The notes: a model not told the origin generated them from the sequence alone. A DNA stretch of 64,000 nt from Blepharisma japonicum (GCA_949751835.1 CATKHK010000109.1:62001-126000); one strand, 5' to 3'. Shown: positions 21,501-34,312, counted from the first letter of the stretch. Made by a program: numbers and translations.

Positions 21501-21555
21501 GCTTTGGTTTTTTGTTCTTACTGAGATTTTCTGAGCTCCTTTTCATATTTTGCAT
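18502..21555 (-). CDS. SEN1: Sen1/senataxin-type superfamily 1 RNA/DNA helicase
   Basis: With TGA as Trp the gene encodes 1017 residues. The C-terminal half is a complete SF1B helicase of the Upf1/Sen1 group: Walker A GPPGTGKTH near 475, Walker B IDEACQS near 685, VGDPRQLPST, the QYRMTPEI motif, VDGFQGREKD, and NVAITRAKFGLWIVG. The order and wording are closest to Sen1/senataxin, which unwinds R-loops and helps terminate RNA polymerase II transcription. The N-terminal ~430 residues are charged and partly coiled with no clear domain. A Glu-rich, basic tail follows the helicase and could contain a nuclear signal. The gene diverges from an MFS transporter gene, with 107 nt between the starts. 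Confidence 0.85.
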
Positions 21556-21662
21556 TTCACCAAGATACTTATTTATGGGGTCTTAGAATTTTAAAAACTT
21601 ATTTGATTATTTTTTCTTGAAAGCCTGGCCCAATCATTACTGATAAATATATTAACTTTCAA

Positions 21663-22952
21663 ATGGCAGATTTTACAATTTTTGGGCTAATTATAACACA
21701 GCTGCTTTCTTTATCAATTTATTCTCTATTAGCACCGTTTTATCCGTCAGAGGCAAGGCACAAAGGAATACATGGGGGCATGATTGGCCTAGTGTTTAGC
21801 TGCTACCCAATTGCAGCTTCAATTTCATCTCCTCTAATAGGAAAATATTTAGGGTACTTAGGACGTAAAAGAATGCTTTTTGTGGGCTGCTGTTGCAATA
21901 CATTAGCTATGATAGGCTTTGGATGTATCCCGTATATGAATAAGCACGGATTTTTAAGTATTAGCATATTAGCTAGATTATTACAAGGTTTTGGGGCTGG
22001 ATGTATAGGGACTTCTTCATTTGCAATTGTAGCTGCAAGGTACCCTGATAAAATGGAAACAATGATGGGCTTTATGCAAACGGCAAGTGCTGTGGGATTT
22101 ATGTTAGGCCCTTTGTTTGGGTCTGTGCTATATTCAATAGGTGGTTTTAGTTTTTTATTTTTTACTTATAGCTTGATATTTCTATTATTTTTACCTTTTT
22201 TCTGTGTAATGATACAAAAGGATGAAAAATATTTCAAGCCTGACAATAATATTAAAACTATGGACTTTATCAAGGTATATCCTGCAATTTTAGACTTGAT
22301 TTTGGTTGTTTTAGCAGCAGCTTGTTTAAGCTTTCTAAACCCAACTTTAGCTGACCATTTAGAGACTTATAATATTCATATCGTTGTAGCTGGGATAATT
22401 TTTACATTGCCAACTCTTAGCTATATTGTTGTAGTTATTGCAATTAAATATATTCATATTGAGAGAAAAGCTATTATGGCTTTAGGACTATTTACAATTG
22501 GACTTGCATGCATAGAAATCGGGCCTTGGAAATATTCAGGACTTCCTCATAATTTGGGGATTGTTATTGTAGCATCAATTACTTTTGGTATTGGATACGC
22601 ATCCTCTATTATTCCATCCCTTCCAGATATGATTGACAGTTCTCAGACCTTGCTATCTCAATACGAGCATCAACAAGTATCTGATTTTATATCTGGAATC
22701 CTTAATTTCGGATTTTTTGCCGGAGAAATGATTGGACCGCCACTTGCAGGGGTTTTAAGAGATAATATAGGGTTTGAAAATTCAGAAGCGGCAATATCGT
22801 TGGTGTTGTTTTTGTATATTGGAATTTTTGTATATTTTACGAAATCTTTCAAGTGCAAAGTATATGAAGAAAGTGTCAGCCCGATTATGAAAAGCAAGGT
22901 GGATGTTCCTTATGACACCGTAGCATTGGAAGATAATTCTGTAAATCCTTAA
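21663..22952 (+). CDS. MFS transporter, SLC18/TetA-like
   Basis: This single-exon gene encodes a 429-residue, 12-TM major facilitator. It has the loop 2-3 motif GKYLGYLGRKR, the TM4-5 region GFGAGCIGTSSFAIVAARYP, and TM5 motif C-like GFMLGPLFGS (antiporter signature). These features favour the drug/H+ or vesicular amine (SLC18B1-like) antiporter group over SLC22. It ends with a soluble acidic tail. It is unrelated at close range to the MFS gene at 1165. The substrate is unknown. Confidence 0.78.
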   Translation: MADFTIFGLIITQLLSLSIYSLLAPFYPSEARHKGIHGGMIGLVFSCYPIAASISSPLIGKYLGYLGRKRMLFVGCCCNTLAMIGFGCIPYMNKHGFLSISILARLLQGFGAGCIGTSSFAIVAARYPDKMETMMGFMQTASAVGFMLGPLFGSVLYSIGGFSFLFFTYSLIFLLFLPFFCVMIQKDEKYFKPDNNIKTMDFIKVYPAILDLILVVLAAACLSFLNPTLADHLETYNIHIVVAGIIFTLPTLSYIVVVIAIKYIHIERKAIMALGLFTIGLACIEIGPWKYSGLPHNLGIVIVASITFGIGYASSIIPSLPDMIDSSQTLLSQYEHQQVSDFISGILNFGFFAGEMIGPPLAGVLRDNIGFENSEAAISLVLFLYIGIFVYFTKSFKCKVYEESVSPIMKSKVDVPYDTVALEDNSVNP

Positions 22953-23857
22953 AAATTATTTATATGAATTTGATTAATATATATTTTAATGGATTGTACA
23001 ATTCTTTTTCTATTATTATTCTCGGTTTTTAAGGTAGTCTTAGATAATTAATATAGAAAACTTCAAATATTTTCTAAAAAGAATATAATTGTTTTAAATA
23101 TTTAATATATGATTTACATAATCCATTATTATCATTTAAAATAATAAACTTCTTCATGAATCCTTTTATTGGCTTTTTAATAGCCTTGTGCATCATTATA
23201 TAATTATTGACAGTGTATTTTTTATATTAACTAACAATCACTAGTTAAAAATTAATCATTTTAATATATTAAACAACACAATCTAATCATTTTAATTAAT
23301 TTTTGAAATATTAATTGATTTATTTCGATTAAAAGTTTGAAAAACATTCGTTTAATTCATTTAGAAGCATTCTGCATCTACTCTTGAAGTGCCTGTGAAA
23401 TTAAAAAAATCCCTTCTCGGACCTGCCTTGTAGAAAAAAATATGATTTTCTTACTACTTTAATTAACGATTTAAAATAAAGTTATTTGCTTTCTTAAGGC
23501 TTTGTAACCATTTCTAAAGTTTGGGAAAATAAAGCAATTTTTAATGATGCCTAAAAACCTTTTCTATAAATAAGAGTTATCACATTGAAATTAATTAATA
23601 ATCTGTAGTCAACATGAAAATTATAAAGCCAAAGCTATAAAAATGATTAACAAAACTATCATTAATTTTAGCTCTAATGATATTAAAATGAAATAATTCA
23701 ACCTTATTTGTGTAGTTATCAAACGTAATGAGTCATAATGGAAAAATAAGACCTGATATAAGAATTCATCCTATTCTAAGTAATTATATAAACTTATAAG
23801 ACTACTATATGATGAAATATTCAATTATTCAAAAATTCAATTATTTTCTTTGATAAA
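22953..23857. other. gene-poor AT-rich interval
   Basis: About 900 nt of strongly AT-rich DNA. A slightly more GC-rich patch around 23385-23440 has no recognisable RNA fold or open frame. I see no gene here. Confidence 0.4.
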
Positions 23858-25180
23858 ATGATGGGTGATGAGATGCTTAAAAAAAGATTATTACTGATAC
23901 CAATAGCTTTATTCTTTTTCTGCTTATTTTTGATGTTTTTTTCCTTTATAGACACCAATTGAGCGAAAATTCAAGCAGGAGAAGATATTTATGAAATAGG
24001 CCTTTTTAGTTGTTCAAATTGCCAAAATCAATATAAAAGTTGAGATTGAAAATGCTTTTCTGATTTTGCTTGTATTTCCCCACAAAATTTAAAAAACTGT
24101 TTAGACTTTACAGCAGCTACAAAGGCTTCAACAGTCTATATTTGTCTGGAATTTTTTGCATTGATTTCAGGATTATTATTAATTGACAAACTTGTGATTG
24201 CTTATTATAATAAACACCATGTATCAATAAGCGTTTATTTGCTGAGTTCTCTTATGAGCATATCGCATTTAATCAGCTATTTAAGCTGGCTTTATCTCAT
24301 AAATCAAGAGGTCATTTCCAGTAGATCAGTCGTTTCAGAAAGTGGCCCAAGAGTATACTCTAAAGAAGGATCTTCCAAATCAATGCTTTCCTGTGTTTTA
24401 TCCTTTATTGCGATAATTATATTGCATTTGGTGATGAAAACTTATGAAGGAAAAGACTTAATTATTTTTGACGATACAATTTCTCTTGACACCCTTATAA
24501 AGAGGTTCACATTGCGACGATGGATGTTTAGATGTGGCTTATTATTAGCATCTGCTTTCTCCATGATTTCTTTTATCCTTTATAACGGAAGATGGGTTCT
24601 TCGGTTTACCCGAAACTCTTATTGGCAAGGAGGTTTGCTAGCATGCCAAGATTGCAATGAAGATATCAAAAATTTGCATTGAAATTGCTTACAATCACTA
24701 AACTGTGCAAGTGAATTTACCAAAGGAAGCTGTGAACTATATTCAGATCTTGCATCAGCATCCAAAGGCTTTATTGTATTTGAAGCAATTGCTTTTATAT
24801 TTTTTATTTTCTTTTTACAAACTTACATTAAGATCTTGGCAGGGAAACACTATGGTTTTCCTATCATGAATTATTTGTACGCTATCGGTGTCTCACTTTT
24901 TAATTTTTTAGCAACAATTGCTTGGTTTTATTTAAGCAGGGCTAGTCTTACTTTTGATTGTCAAAGAGAGCCTCTTGAAGATGAGCGTCCGCCAGCGTGC
25001 TCGACAGTAGGACCATTTGGTTTGATGTTTTCAAACGTTTTTTTGATTCCTATGTCACTTATGTTTTGTTTTGCGTATTATCATAGAGAAATTAGAATAG
25101 ATTTAATTGTTCCGCAAAATAAAGAGCTGGATTCAGAGCAAAGTGAAGTGAGTTTTGATCAGTCTAACTTAGAAAATTAA
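23858..25180 (+). CDS. Eight-TM membrane protein with internal duplication (claudin/PMP22-like halves)
   Basis: With TGA as Trp the protein has 440 residues and about eight TM helices in two similar halves of four. In each half the first TM is followed by a loop with a Gly-Leu/aromatic-Cys-x2-Cys motif (GLFSCSNC and GLLACQDC), then a Trp-x-Cys, further Cys residues, and the next TM. Claudin/PMP22 families have a W...GLW-C-C first loop and four TMs, so each half could be a distant relative, but the match is only by pattern. The C-terminal tail is acidic. The start is the ATG at 23858 (another ATG follows directly). The function is unknown. Confidence 0.6.
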
Positions 25181-25284
25181 TTATTATGAAAATTTAGGGT
25201 CATAAATTATAAAATTTTGTTTCTTAATCTGGTATTTAATTATAATAAAGTGAGTTTTAAAATATTATTTGAATTTTTTAATTA

Positions 25285-27954
25285 TTAAGCATCTTGTGAT
25301 TCGTTATTTTTTTCAATCTTTGAGTTAAAAATAGATGTACTTCCACACCAAGATGACCATAGCAGCCTATATTTATTTCTTTCACAAATTTCTTCCTTTA
25401 ATTCACTTTTTTCCCCTTTGTTATTATAACTCTCATCATTCCATATTTTAATCGTTTTATCCCGGCTTCCTGACAATATGAATCTTCCACATGGCGAATA
25501 ACATAGAGAAGTCACTGCATCAAGATGCCCAAGAAGTTGATTTAAAATTGTTCTGCTTTCTATATCCCATACAATAATACTTTTATCGCAGCTTCCAGAT
25601 GCAAGGCACTTCCCACAAGGTGAAAACGCAAGAGCTGAAATATTCCCTCCATGCCCTTGGAAATGTTTTATTGCTTTTCCAGACTCCAAAGAATAAATTT
25701 CAATAGTTTTTTCATTCCCACCAGAAGCTAAAAATTCATCACAAGGTGAAAATGCGGTTACTAAAATAGAGGCCTGAAAAGTGTATAGTTTTTTTACCCT
25801 TTTTAGGGTTTTTGATGCCCATAAAGCGATATAATCTCCAGCTAAAGCTATAGCTAAATATTTTCCTGTATTTGATATAGAAATTGAGTTTATAGCTTCA
25901 GTGGAATTTTCTGAGTGCTGGATTTTGGAGTCAGAGAAAAATTGTTTATGATAAATAAATGACCAATCTCTTGTCAAACAAGAAATCACATGTTTTCCGC
26001 AAGGAGAAAATGCAACAAAAATTACACCTAGCCTTTCTTGATGGGATCTTATAAGTTGCCCAGATTTTAAGTCTCATAGTTTTACATCGCTATCAACCCC
26101 TCCTGAAACTAAATAATTATTGCATGGGGATATAGCAATACTGCTTACAGAATGGATATGGCTTTTTAATTTTTTTATAATTTTAAATGTTTTTGCACAT
26201 CATACAAAAATTGCCCCGCTGCTATCACAAGTAATAAAAAAATTTCCGCATGATGATCAAACTACAGCATTAATAGAACCCAAAATTTCTTTTTCTTTTT
26301 GCTGAAGTGACTGCATTTTTCAGATTTTTATTGTTTTGTCCCAGCTTCCAGAAGCCAGAAATTTACCACATGGTGAAAACGCTATCGTGCTGACTATTTC
26401 ACTATGATTTAGTAATAAATGAGTTTGGCGCTTTAAATCGAGATCATAAAGATATATGCCACTTAAGCTGCAAGAAGCCATTTTATTTTCACATGAAAGA
26501 ACAACTGCGTTAACTATATTAGGATAATTTTCAAATTTCACCGTTTCAGAGTCTTTAAAAAGATTTCAAATTTTAACACCTTTATTTCCACAGGCTGCCA
26601 TAAACTTTTTATGAGCAACACAAGATAATGATCGAACTCCATATAAACTTGAAAATTTTTTGATTTTTGTTAGTTTTTCTAATTCCCAAATACTGACTCA
26701 GCTGCTTTCATATCCAACAATCAGATATCTACCGCAATTTGTAAATAAAAGTTTATTAATTATATCTTCATTTTCGAGCTTTATCGATTTAGTCTTCTTG
26801 GCATTAATATTCAATATTTTTATATCTCTTCTCTCATGACTATACGCTAAATAGCCTCCACATGGCGAAAATGCGACTGTAGTAGGTATTAAATATCGAT
26901 TTGCCAATAATAAAAGCTCGTTACAAGTTTCTATATCTCATAGTCTCACCGTTCGGTCCATACCTGCAGATGCAAGAATATTTCCATTTGGAGAGTAAGC
27001 GACACATTTAATAGTTTGCTGATGGCCTTTAAATACTTTAATTTCTTGTAATGTTTTAAGGCACCAAAGCTTTATAGTAGTGTCTGCACTTCCAGATGCC
27101 AAATACTGCCCACAGGGAGAATAGCATATTGAGGTTACTCAATTTTTGTGAGCATTTATAGTAATTTCGCTAAAATTATTGGAATTTAATTTGCAATTTT
27201 TGAAATTCGAGGAATAAATATTTGAGTAAGAAAAATTTGCATTGGTAAGGTCGCTGCCTTTGAAATTCGTATAAATTCAGTTTCCACATGATAAATCGGC
27301 TTCGGGTATTTTAATATTTTCTAAATTTTTGTTGGTAAATGAAAACTCAGCTAAATTTAATAGTGAAATAGCATTACTTGCTGCTATTGAAATTTCTTCT
27401 GAATCTTTGGAATAAATTATGAATTGGTAAAGCTTTTCTTTTAATTCGTCTGATAGAGAGTCTTTTATTGATGAAAAAGTTTGGATATTTTGGGAAAATT
27501 TTATTTTATTGAAAAATGATTTTTTCAGAGAATCTATGTCAGATAAAAGTAATATTTCTAGGAAAATTCTCTCTGATAGTATTTTATTAAGATTTATTGG
27601 GCAATTTTTTCAGAAAATTTTATACATGGTAACTTTTGCTTGCTCCTTTAAGCTGAAACGCGTTGGTAACAGTTTAGATTGAGGTTCTAAAGTATAGAAA
27701 GCATATCTCTTATTTTTTAGTTGATTTTTGTAAGAGTTTATATTAGAATGCAAGTCTGTCTCATATGAATTATAATTTTTTGTATTTCTATAAAAAATCT
27801 GATCTAGTGAGCTAATTTCTGTCAGCAATTCTTGCCAAAATATAATTTGACTATCAATTCCTAACAAACTGAAATTTAAGCAATTTTTTCCTTCATGCTC
27901 TCAATAATATCTTCCTATTGCATAATTAAAAATAATTCCCTTATTTGATTCCAT
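25285..27954 (-). CDS. WD40 repeat protein with two predicted propellers and a pentapeptide-like segment
   Basis: The 889-residue protein begins with about 240 residues of helical, unrecognised sequence. A short pentapeptide-type stretch follows (ANFSYSNIYSSNFKNC; A/x-D/N-L/F pattern). Then come fourteen WD40 units, many with FSPCGKFLASGS followed by DKTIKIW. Fourteen units fit two seven-bladed propellers. The gene is continuous only with TGA as Trp; several TGA codons supply the IW/LW Trp of the blades. Such proteins are scaffolds; WD40 plus pentapeptide-like architectures are common in ciliates and cyanobacteria. The gene diverges from an aspartic protease gene, with 103 nt between the starts. 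No specific orthologue is recognised. Confidence 0.75.
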
Positions 27955-28057
27955 TTTCTTATAGTTTGTACATGTGGCTGAAACCTAAATAATTCAGCTA
28001 ATGTTTTTATTGATTAAAAAGAAATATATCTTTGTATCCATATTACTGGAGAAATAA

Positions 28058-29143
28058 ATGAAAACTCTTTTATTAGCAGTTCTCATAGGAAGCGTCCTTT
28101 CCATGGTTACAATCCCACTCCACCCCGTTCATGAAACCCCTGAAGAAAAAGCCAATTTTATTAAGTCCCTCAAATATTTCCGAAGTGGAGCTGGCCCTAC
28201 AGGAATTCCTTTAACTTTTAACTATGAGTATTATGGGTTGGTACAGATCGGAACTCCTCCACAAAATTTCCAAGTAGTTTTTGACACTGGCTCTGGAAAC
28301 TTGTGGGTGCCTAGCAGCAGCTGTTACTCAGTTTCTTGTACACTCCATAATACCTACAACCATTCCAAGTCCTCAACTTATGTGGCTGATGGAAAAAAAA
28401 TCTATATTGGATATGCAGCAGCTTCTGTGGCAGGATTTTTATCTAAAGATACAGTAACTTGGGCCGGAATACCAATTCCTAACATAACATTTGGAGAAAT
28501 GACTAGCTTTGGTGGGACTTATTGGACTACTAAAAGGTTTGATGGGGTGCTAGGAATGGGGTGGATTGCAGCAGAAAAAATACCACCTGTTTATATGACG
28601 ATGTATAGCTTGGGGCTGATTAACGCTTATAATTTTGCTATTTATTTAGTCCCTGGAACTGGTGTTGGGAGTGCTATTACCTTAGGAGGCTACAATCCAA
28701 GTTACTCCAAAAATGATTGAAATTACATCCCATTGCTCAATACCGAAAACTGGCAAATTCCAATAGACCAAATCACTATTGGTGGCCAAAAAGTCCCAAT
28801 TAACAACATGAAAGCATGGATTGACTCAGGAACTCCTCACCTTGTAGGAGACAACCCAATTATAGCTCAATTTAATAAAATGATGCCAACAGTTTTCGCA
28901 AATTGCTCAAATATTGCTACACTTCCTACTGTTGTGATAACAATGCATGGGGTTGATTATCCATTAAATTCCTCAAATTACGTCTATACTGTAGTTAATG
29001 ATGGAATAACTACATGTGAGACAGGCTGGATTGGAAACTCAGGACTTGATAATTTCATTGTGTTGGGAGATCTGTTTATCCAAGTTTATTATACTTTGTT
29101 TGACATGGGAAATAAGCAGATTGGATTTGCAACAAGGGTATAA
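28058..29143 (+). CDS. Pepsin/cathepsin D-like aspartic protease (tandem copy 1)
   Basis: The 361-residue protein has an N-terminal signal peptide (MKTLLLAVLIGSVLS), a short propeptide and an A1-family protease domain. The first catalytic motif is VFDTGSGNLWVPSS (about residue 90); the second is IDSGTPHLVGD in place of the usual DTGTS. The GMGWIA segment and the LGDLFIQVYYTLFD C-terminal motif are also typical. One TGA is read as Trp (KNDWNYIP). It is probably a lysosomal, food-vacuole or secreted enzyme. A second copy follows at 29312; the two are close paralogues over their full length. Confidence 0.9.
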
Positions 29144-29311
29144 TAAGCATTTACTTAATTTTATTAGGTTAATTTTTCTTATCATAATAAAAAACTAATT
29201 CTTTAGATTATTTTCAAAAAATATATAATAATTTAGAAAATAAAATTATTTTATATTTAATTACATTTAACAAAAACTTAATAATTCAGAATAAATTATT
29301 TCACCTTATAA

Positions 29312-30412
29312 ATGAAAGGATATTTAATTCTCCTTTTTATTCAAATTGGTTTCGGTGCATTCACCATCCCTCTCTACCCAATTCATAAAACTCCTGAAGA
29401 AAAAGCTTCATTTTATAAATCTCTTAAAACCCTCAAAGCAGGGGCAGGCCCTACCAATGTTCCATTAACCTATAACTACGAGTATTACGGCTTAGTCCAA
29501 ATCGGCACTCCTCCTCAGAATTTTCAGGTGGTTTTTGATACTGGCTCCTCAAATTTATGGATCCCTAGCAGTAGCTGCTATGCAGTTTCTTGCTCCCTTC
29601 ATCATACTTATAACCATTCCAAATCATCAACATACATCCCAAATGGCAAAAAAATCGGAATTGGCTATGAAGCTGGCTCTGTGACTGGATTTTTATCTAA
29701 AGATACAGTCACATGGGGTGGAATTCAGATCCCGAACATCACTTTTGCAGAAATGACCAATTTTCCAGGCACTTATTGGAGCTCCAAAACATTTGATGGA
29801 ATTATGGGGATGGCATGGGTTGCTGAATCTGAAGACAAAATAACCCCTGTTTATCAGACTATGTATAGCTTAGGACTTATAAACGCAGACAGTTTTGCTA
29901 TTTATTTAGTCCCAGGAAATGGAATTGGAAGCGCTTTAACATTGGGAGGCTATAATTCAAGCTGCAGTAAAAATGACTGAAATTGGATCCCACTGCTTGA
30001 TGAAGGGTTCTGGGAAATAAAAATTGACGCAATTACTGTGAATGGAAAAGCTATACAAGTGACTGGGATGAAAGCTGTTATTGACTCAGGAACGCCTCAT
30101 CTGGTAGGAGATAGCACAATTGTTAACCCAATAAATGCAATAATTCCTACTGTGGCTTCTGATTGTTCTAATATTGGGAGTCTTCCAAATGTTGTAATTA
30201 CTATGAATGGCGTCAATTATACTTTGACAGGCCAGGATTACGTGGTTCAGCTGAATTCAGAAGGGTTGACTTCATGCCAAACTGGCTGGACTCCTGAGAA
30301 TTTCCCATCTTCTCTTAGAAATGTTTTGATTCTAGGAGATTTATTTATGCATGTCTATTATACACAGTTTGATTATGGAGGTAAACGAATTGGATTTGCG
30401 ACTGCAATCTAA
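29312..30412 (+). CDS. Pepsin/cathepsin D-like aspartic protease (tandem copy 2)
   Basis: The 366-residue protein is a tandem paralogue of the 28058-29143 gene. It shares a signal peptide (MKGYLILLFIQIGFGAF), FDTGSSNLWIPSS and IDSGTPHLVGD catalytic motifs, and the ILGDLFMHVYYTQFDYGG end. A TGA Trp lies in KNDWNWIP at the same place as in copy 1. The first active site is closer to the consensus (DTGSSN) than that of copy 1 (DTGSGN). About 170 nt of AT-rich DNA separate the copies. Both look functional. Confidence 0.9.
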
Positions 30413-30664
30413 AATAAATATTTTTTAAAAATCAATATTAAAATAAGGTATAACTAAGAATTTTAAATAGCTAATAAAATCATAAAACTTTAGGCTACTT
30501 TCTTATTATTTAATAATTTAGATCTTTATCTGGCATCTCCTTATCTTTAAGTGGCGAAGTAAAATTTTATCATACTTTTTGCAATAAATTATCCACCTTG
30601 CAACAAAAAATTAGAATAATATTAAGAAGAATTTATGGACCAATAATATTTTATTTTATTTTAA

Positions 30665-33600
30665 TTATGATGATAGAAAAAGATTTTTATAGTGCCCATT
30701 TTCAATATTCATCAGCAAATTATGACTTCCCATTTCAACAATAGTCCCCATCTCCAACAGAATTATTAAATCATAATTTTGAATAGTTTTCAATTTGTGT
30801 GCAACTGCTACAATAGTGAATTTTTCTTTTTTTAAATTCTCTTGGAGGTTTGATTCAGTGACACTGTCAAGTGCGCTTGTTGCTTCATCTAAAATTAAAA
30901 TTTTTGGTTTTCTTAATAACGCTCTTGCTATAGCAATTCTTTGTTTTTCACCTCCGCTCAGTTTATTTCCTCTTAAACCTACATCTGAGTCAAGGCTATA
31001 TTTTTTTACTATATTAATTGCTTGTGATTTGAAAATAGCCTCATTTATTTCATTTAATGTTGCATTTTCTCTTGCAATTTTCATGTTATATAATATAGAG
31101 CCTTTGAATAAAATAGGTTCTTGGCCGACTCAGCAGATACAGTCTCTTAGATATGTTATATTATAATCTTTTATTGGTCTATCATCAATTTCAATGCTCC
31201 CAGAAACAGGGTCATAAAATCTCATAATCAGCTGAGCTATTGTTGATTTTCCAGACCCAGTCGTTCCAGTAATTCCTACTCTTTTTCCTGCTTTTATTTC
31301 AAAATTCACATTATTCAATACTACATTATTTCTGTTTTCATAATTAAAACAGACATTTCTGAAAATAATATTCCCAAAAATAGGTAAAAAACTCCCCGCC
31401 TCAGACTCAGCATTAATTTCTGGCTTGTAATCAATGATTCTGAACATATGTTTAGCGCTTTCAATTCCTCCACTAATATCAGGTGCTAATGCTCCAACTA
31501 TCATTAAACCCCATGAAGAAAATAGAATGCAAAAAAACACTGTAAACATGTCCTTAATTTCTAATTTTCCTTCCTTTATTCTATACGTCCCAAACCAGCC
31601 TATGATTCCTCATAAAAAAAATATAGCCATATATCTAATGCTAAACATAACTCCGCTACAATATGACGATTTTAGCACTCTGTTGTTTTCAGCTTCAGTA
31701 GCTGATATATATTCTCTATAAAAATACTCTTGTCTATTGAAGGAGTGGACTGTTTTTATATTAGTCAGAGAATCAGAAGCGATTTCTGTCGTGTTTTTTA
31801 GATCACTGTGACTTATTCCTTTTAACTGCATAAATTCGCCTTTGCCACCTGTTATCATAACAATAGGGAGTAAGATAAGAACGAGTATAGATAAAGGTAT
31901 ATCATGCATACTAGCTATAATAATTCCTCCAATTATAGCTGTTAATACTAAAGACTGAAGCCCTAATATAGGACCACCAATACTAGATATTTTTTCACAG
32001 TCTGTTGCAAGCCTATATGACAATGTAGAAGGGTTGCTTGATGGCTTATCAAAATATTTTTGGTCATAATATAGCAGCGATTTAAGTCCTTGATAGCGTA
32101 AATCATAAGTATAAAGTGCAGTGACCCTAGAAAGAGCTGCACATAGAATTGTTAATGAAAAAATAATGATGGAGGCTTCTATAAATAAGTAATACATATT
32201 AGTTTTCGTGGAATCTGTCATATCAGATCCTGTTTTTTCTATCAAAATAAAGACATTATCAGCAAATATATACCCGAAAATAGGAAATAAAAATCCAGTA
32301 ATTATTGCACATAAAGATGCTAATACAAGTCAGTATCAGTATTTTTTAGCAAATCATAAAATTCTTCCAAATGTTTTTGATGTTTTTTCTTGCTGTATTA
32401 TGTTTTCTTCGATTTTTAATTCTAAATTTTCATTTTCTTCGATTTTTAAACTTTTAAATGAGCTTTCTTTTTCTATATTTTCCTGGACAGCTTGAAGCTT
32501 TGCATAAAACCCCTTTTCTTCTATCAAAGAGTCATGAGTCCCTGATTCAACAATTTTTCCATGATCCAATACAATGATTTTTTCAGCATTTTTAATGGTG
32601 CTCAGCCTTTGTGCCACTATAATTGTTGTCCTTCCTTTCATAATTTTATCAAAAGTTTTTTGAATTTTCTTTTCTGTATTTACATCTAAAGCGCTTGTGG
32701 CTTCATCTAATAATAAAATTTTGGGTTTTTTAATCATCGCTCTTGCTATAGCAATTCTTTGTTTTTGGCCTCCAGATAATTGTGATCCTTTGATTCCTAC
32801 ATAAGTTTCATATTTATTTTCAAGATTTTCGATAAAATTGTTTGCTTCAGCTTCCACAGCAGCATTGTAAATTTCTGAATCTGATGATAGCAATTTCCCA
32901 ATTTTAATATTTTCCTTTATAGTTGTATTGAATAAAATAGGCTCTTGGCTTACCAATCCAATGCTTTCTCTTAAGCTTGATAAATCGAATTCCTTTATAT
33001 TGATCCCATCAATTAATACAAGCCCAGCATTGCAATAATAAAAACCTTCAATTAGTTGTACTATAGTGCTTTTCCCAGACCCAGTTTCCCCAACAATTGC
33101 TAAAGACTCTCCTTTTTGTACTTTAAATGATACCCCTTCTAGCACTTTATTAGAAGAATAGCTGAAATGAACATTATTAAACTCAATTTCTCCTTTTAAA
33201 TCATCTGCTCTTCTATATCCGTCATATTTTTTTGTTTTTACTATTATTTTCATCACTCTTCCAGCAGCAATTTTTCCGTTTTGAATAAATTGCAATAGTG
33301 GAACTGCAGTTCCCAAGTAAAAAGCTGACATTGCAGTCGCAAAAAAAATCATGACGACATGCTTAGCCTCACATTTTTCTCCATCACTCCAATTATCGAC
33401 CTCATTTTCAAAAAATAAAGACCCAAAATAAAAAATAGTCCCAGAAAATGTGAATAAAATTACAAAAAAAATTGCCCAGCCGAGACCATGAAGAGTCCCC
33501 ATTAATGTTGTAAATTTTTTTAAGGGCTCGAGCTCTTTTTGGTATGATTTAGCAAGAAAGTCTTGAGAGTTACAAGAGGAGACGGTTTTTACTCCTTCAA

Positions 33601-34312
33601 GGCTTTCTTCAGCTATTCCTCCTGCTGTTTTGTATTTTTCTTGGGTTATTACTGTGCTTTGGTAGGCTGCTTTGTCAATGCTGTAGGCTGTTATCATTTG
33701 GATAGGGAGCATGACGAGGGCGATTAATGTGAGTTGGAGGTTGATGAAAAATGCAATCATTCAGGTCGCAATAAATAGGACGATTGAAGAAAGTAAAAGC
33801 ATGAGTTTTTCTCCTGAAGCTTGCTCAATTGTGTTGCAATCTAAGTCAATTGAGCTGCCAAATTCAGCTGGATTGTGCTTATCAAATCATTTTATTGGTT
33901 TATTTATTATAGCTTTGAAATATACATTTTTTCATTTTAATCCTGTATTATTTCCAAGCCGTATAAATGAAACAACAGCAACTCATCCTGCAATTACTGT
34001 GGTTGGTCCTAGAATAAATTGGACATACGCAATTGATGTTCCTTCCTCATATAACTCATCAAGATTATCTCTATTCTTATACATTGCATCTATAAGGTCT
34101 CCGATTTTTATTACCAAAAATAAAGGTAAGACAGAAAATATAACAGTAAATATCAGTCCCAGTCCCAAGAGGATATAATCTGATCATATTGAAAACCTAT
34201 ACAGATCTATAAAAGACATTTCTAGGGTAGCATTATTTTTAACCTTCTTTCTTAAAGGCTCTTTTTCGTCTTCCCCATCATTTTCTTCATTGAGTAGTAA
34301 TTCTTTCTTCAT
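30665..34312 (-). CDS. ABC transporter, B family (MDR/P-glycoprotein type, full-length)
   Basis: The gene encodes 1215 residues in the order TMD1-NBD1-TMD2-NBD2, continuous with TGA as Trp. NBD1 has GETGSGKST near 415, LSGGQKQRIAIARAM and LLLDEATSALD. NBD2 has GTTGSGKST near 1018, LSGGEKQRIAIARAL and LILDEATSALD. Both signature and Walker B sites look intact. The H-loop of NBD1, however, reads VAQRLST with Gln568 (CAA, 32609-32611) instead of the switch His, while NBD2 keeps VAHKLKT. The two ATP sites may therefore be unequal. It is a probable plasma membrane or vacuolar exporter of hydrophobic compounds; the substrate is unknown. Confidence 0.9.

Noticed and set aside
25300-27000. Forward-strand open stretches within the WD40 gene and similar antisense stretches in other genes
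   Set aside because: They are shadows of the real gene: the opposite strand has clear domains and conserved motifs.
28718-28720. In-frame TGA codons as signs of pseudogenes (for example in both aspartic proteases)
   Set aside because: They fall at conserved Trp in many genes and the frames stay open beyond them, so they are sense codons here.
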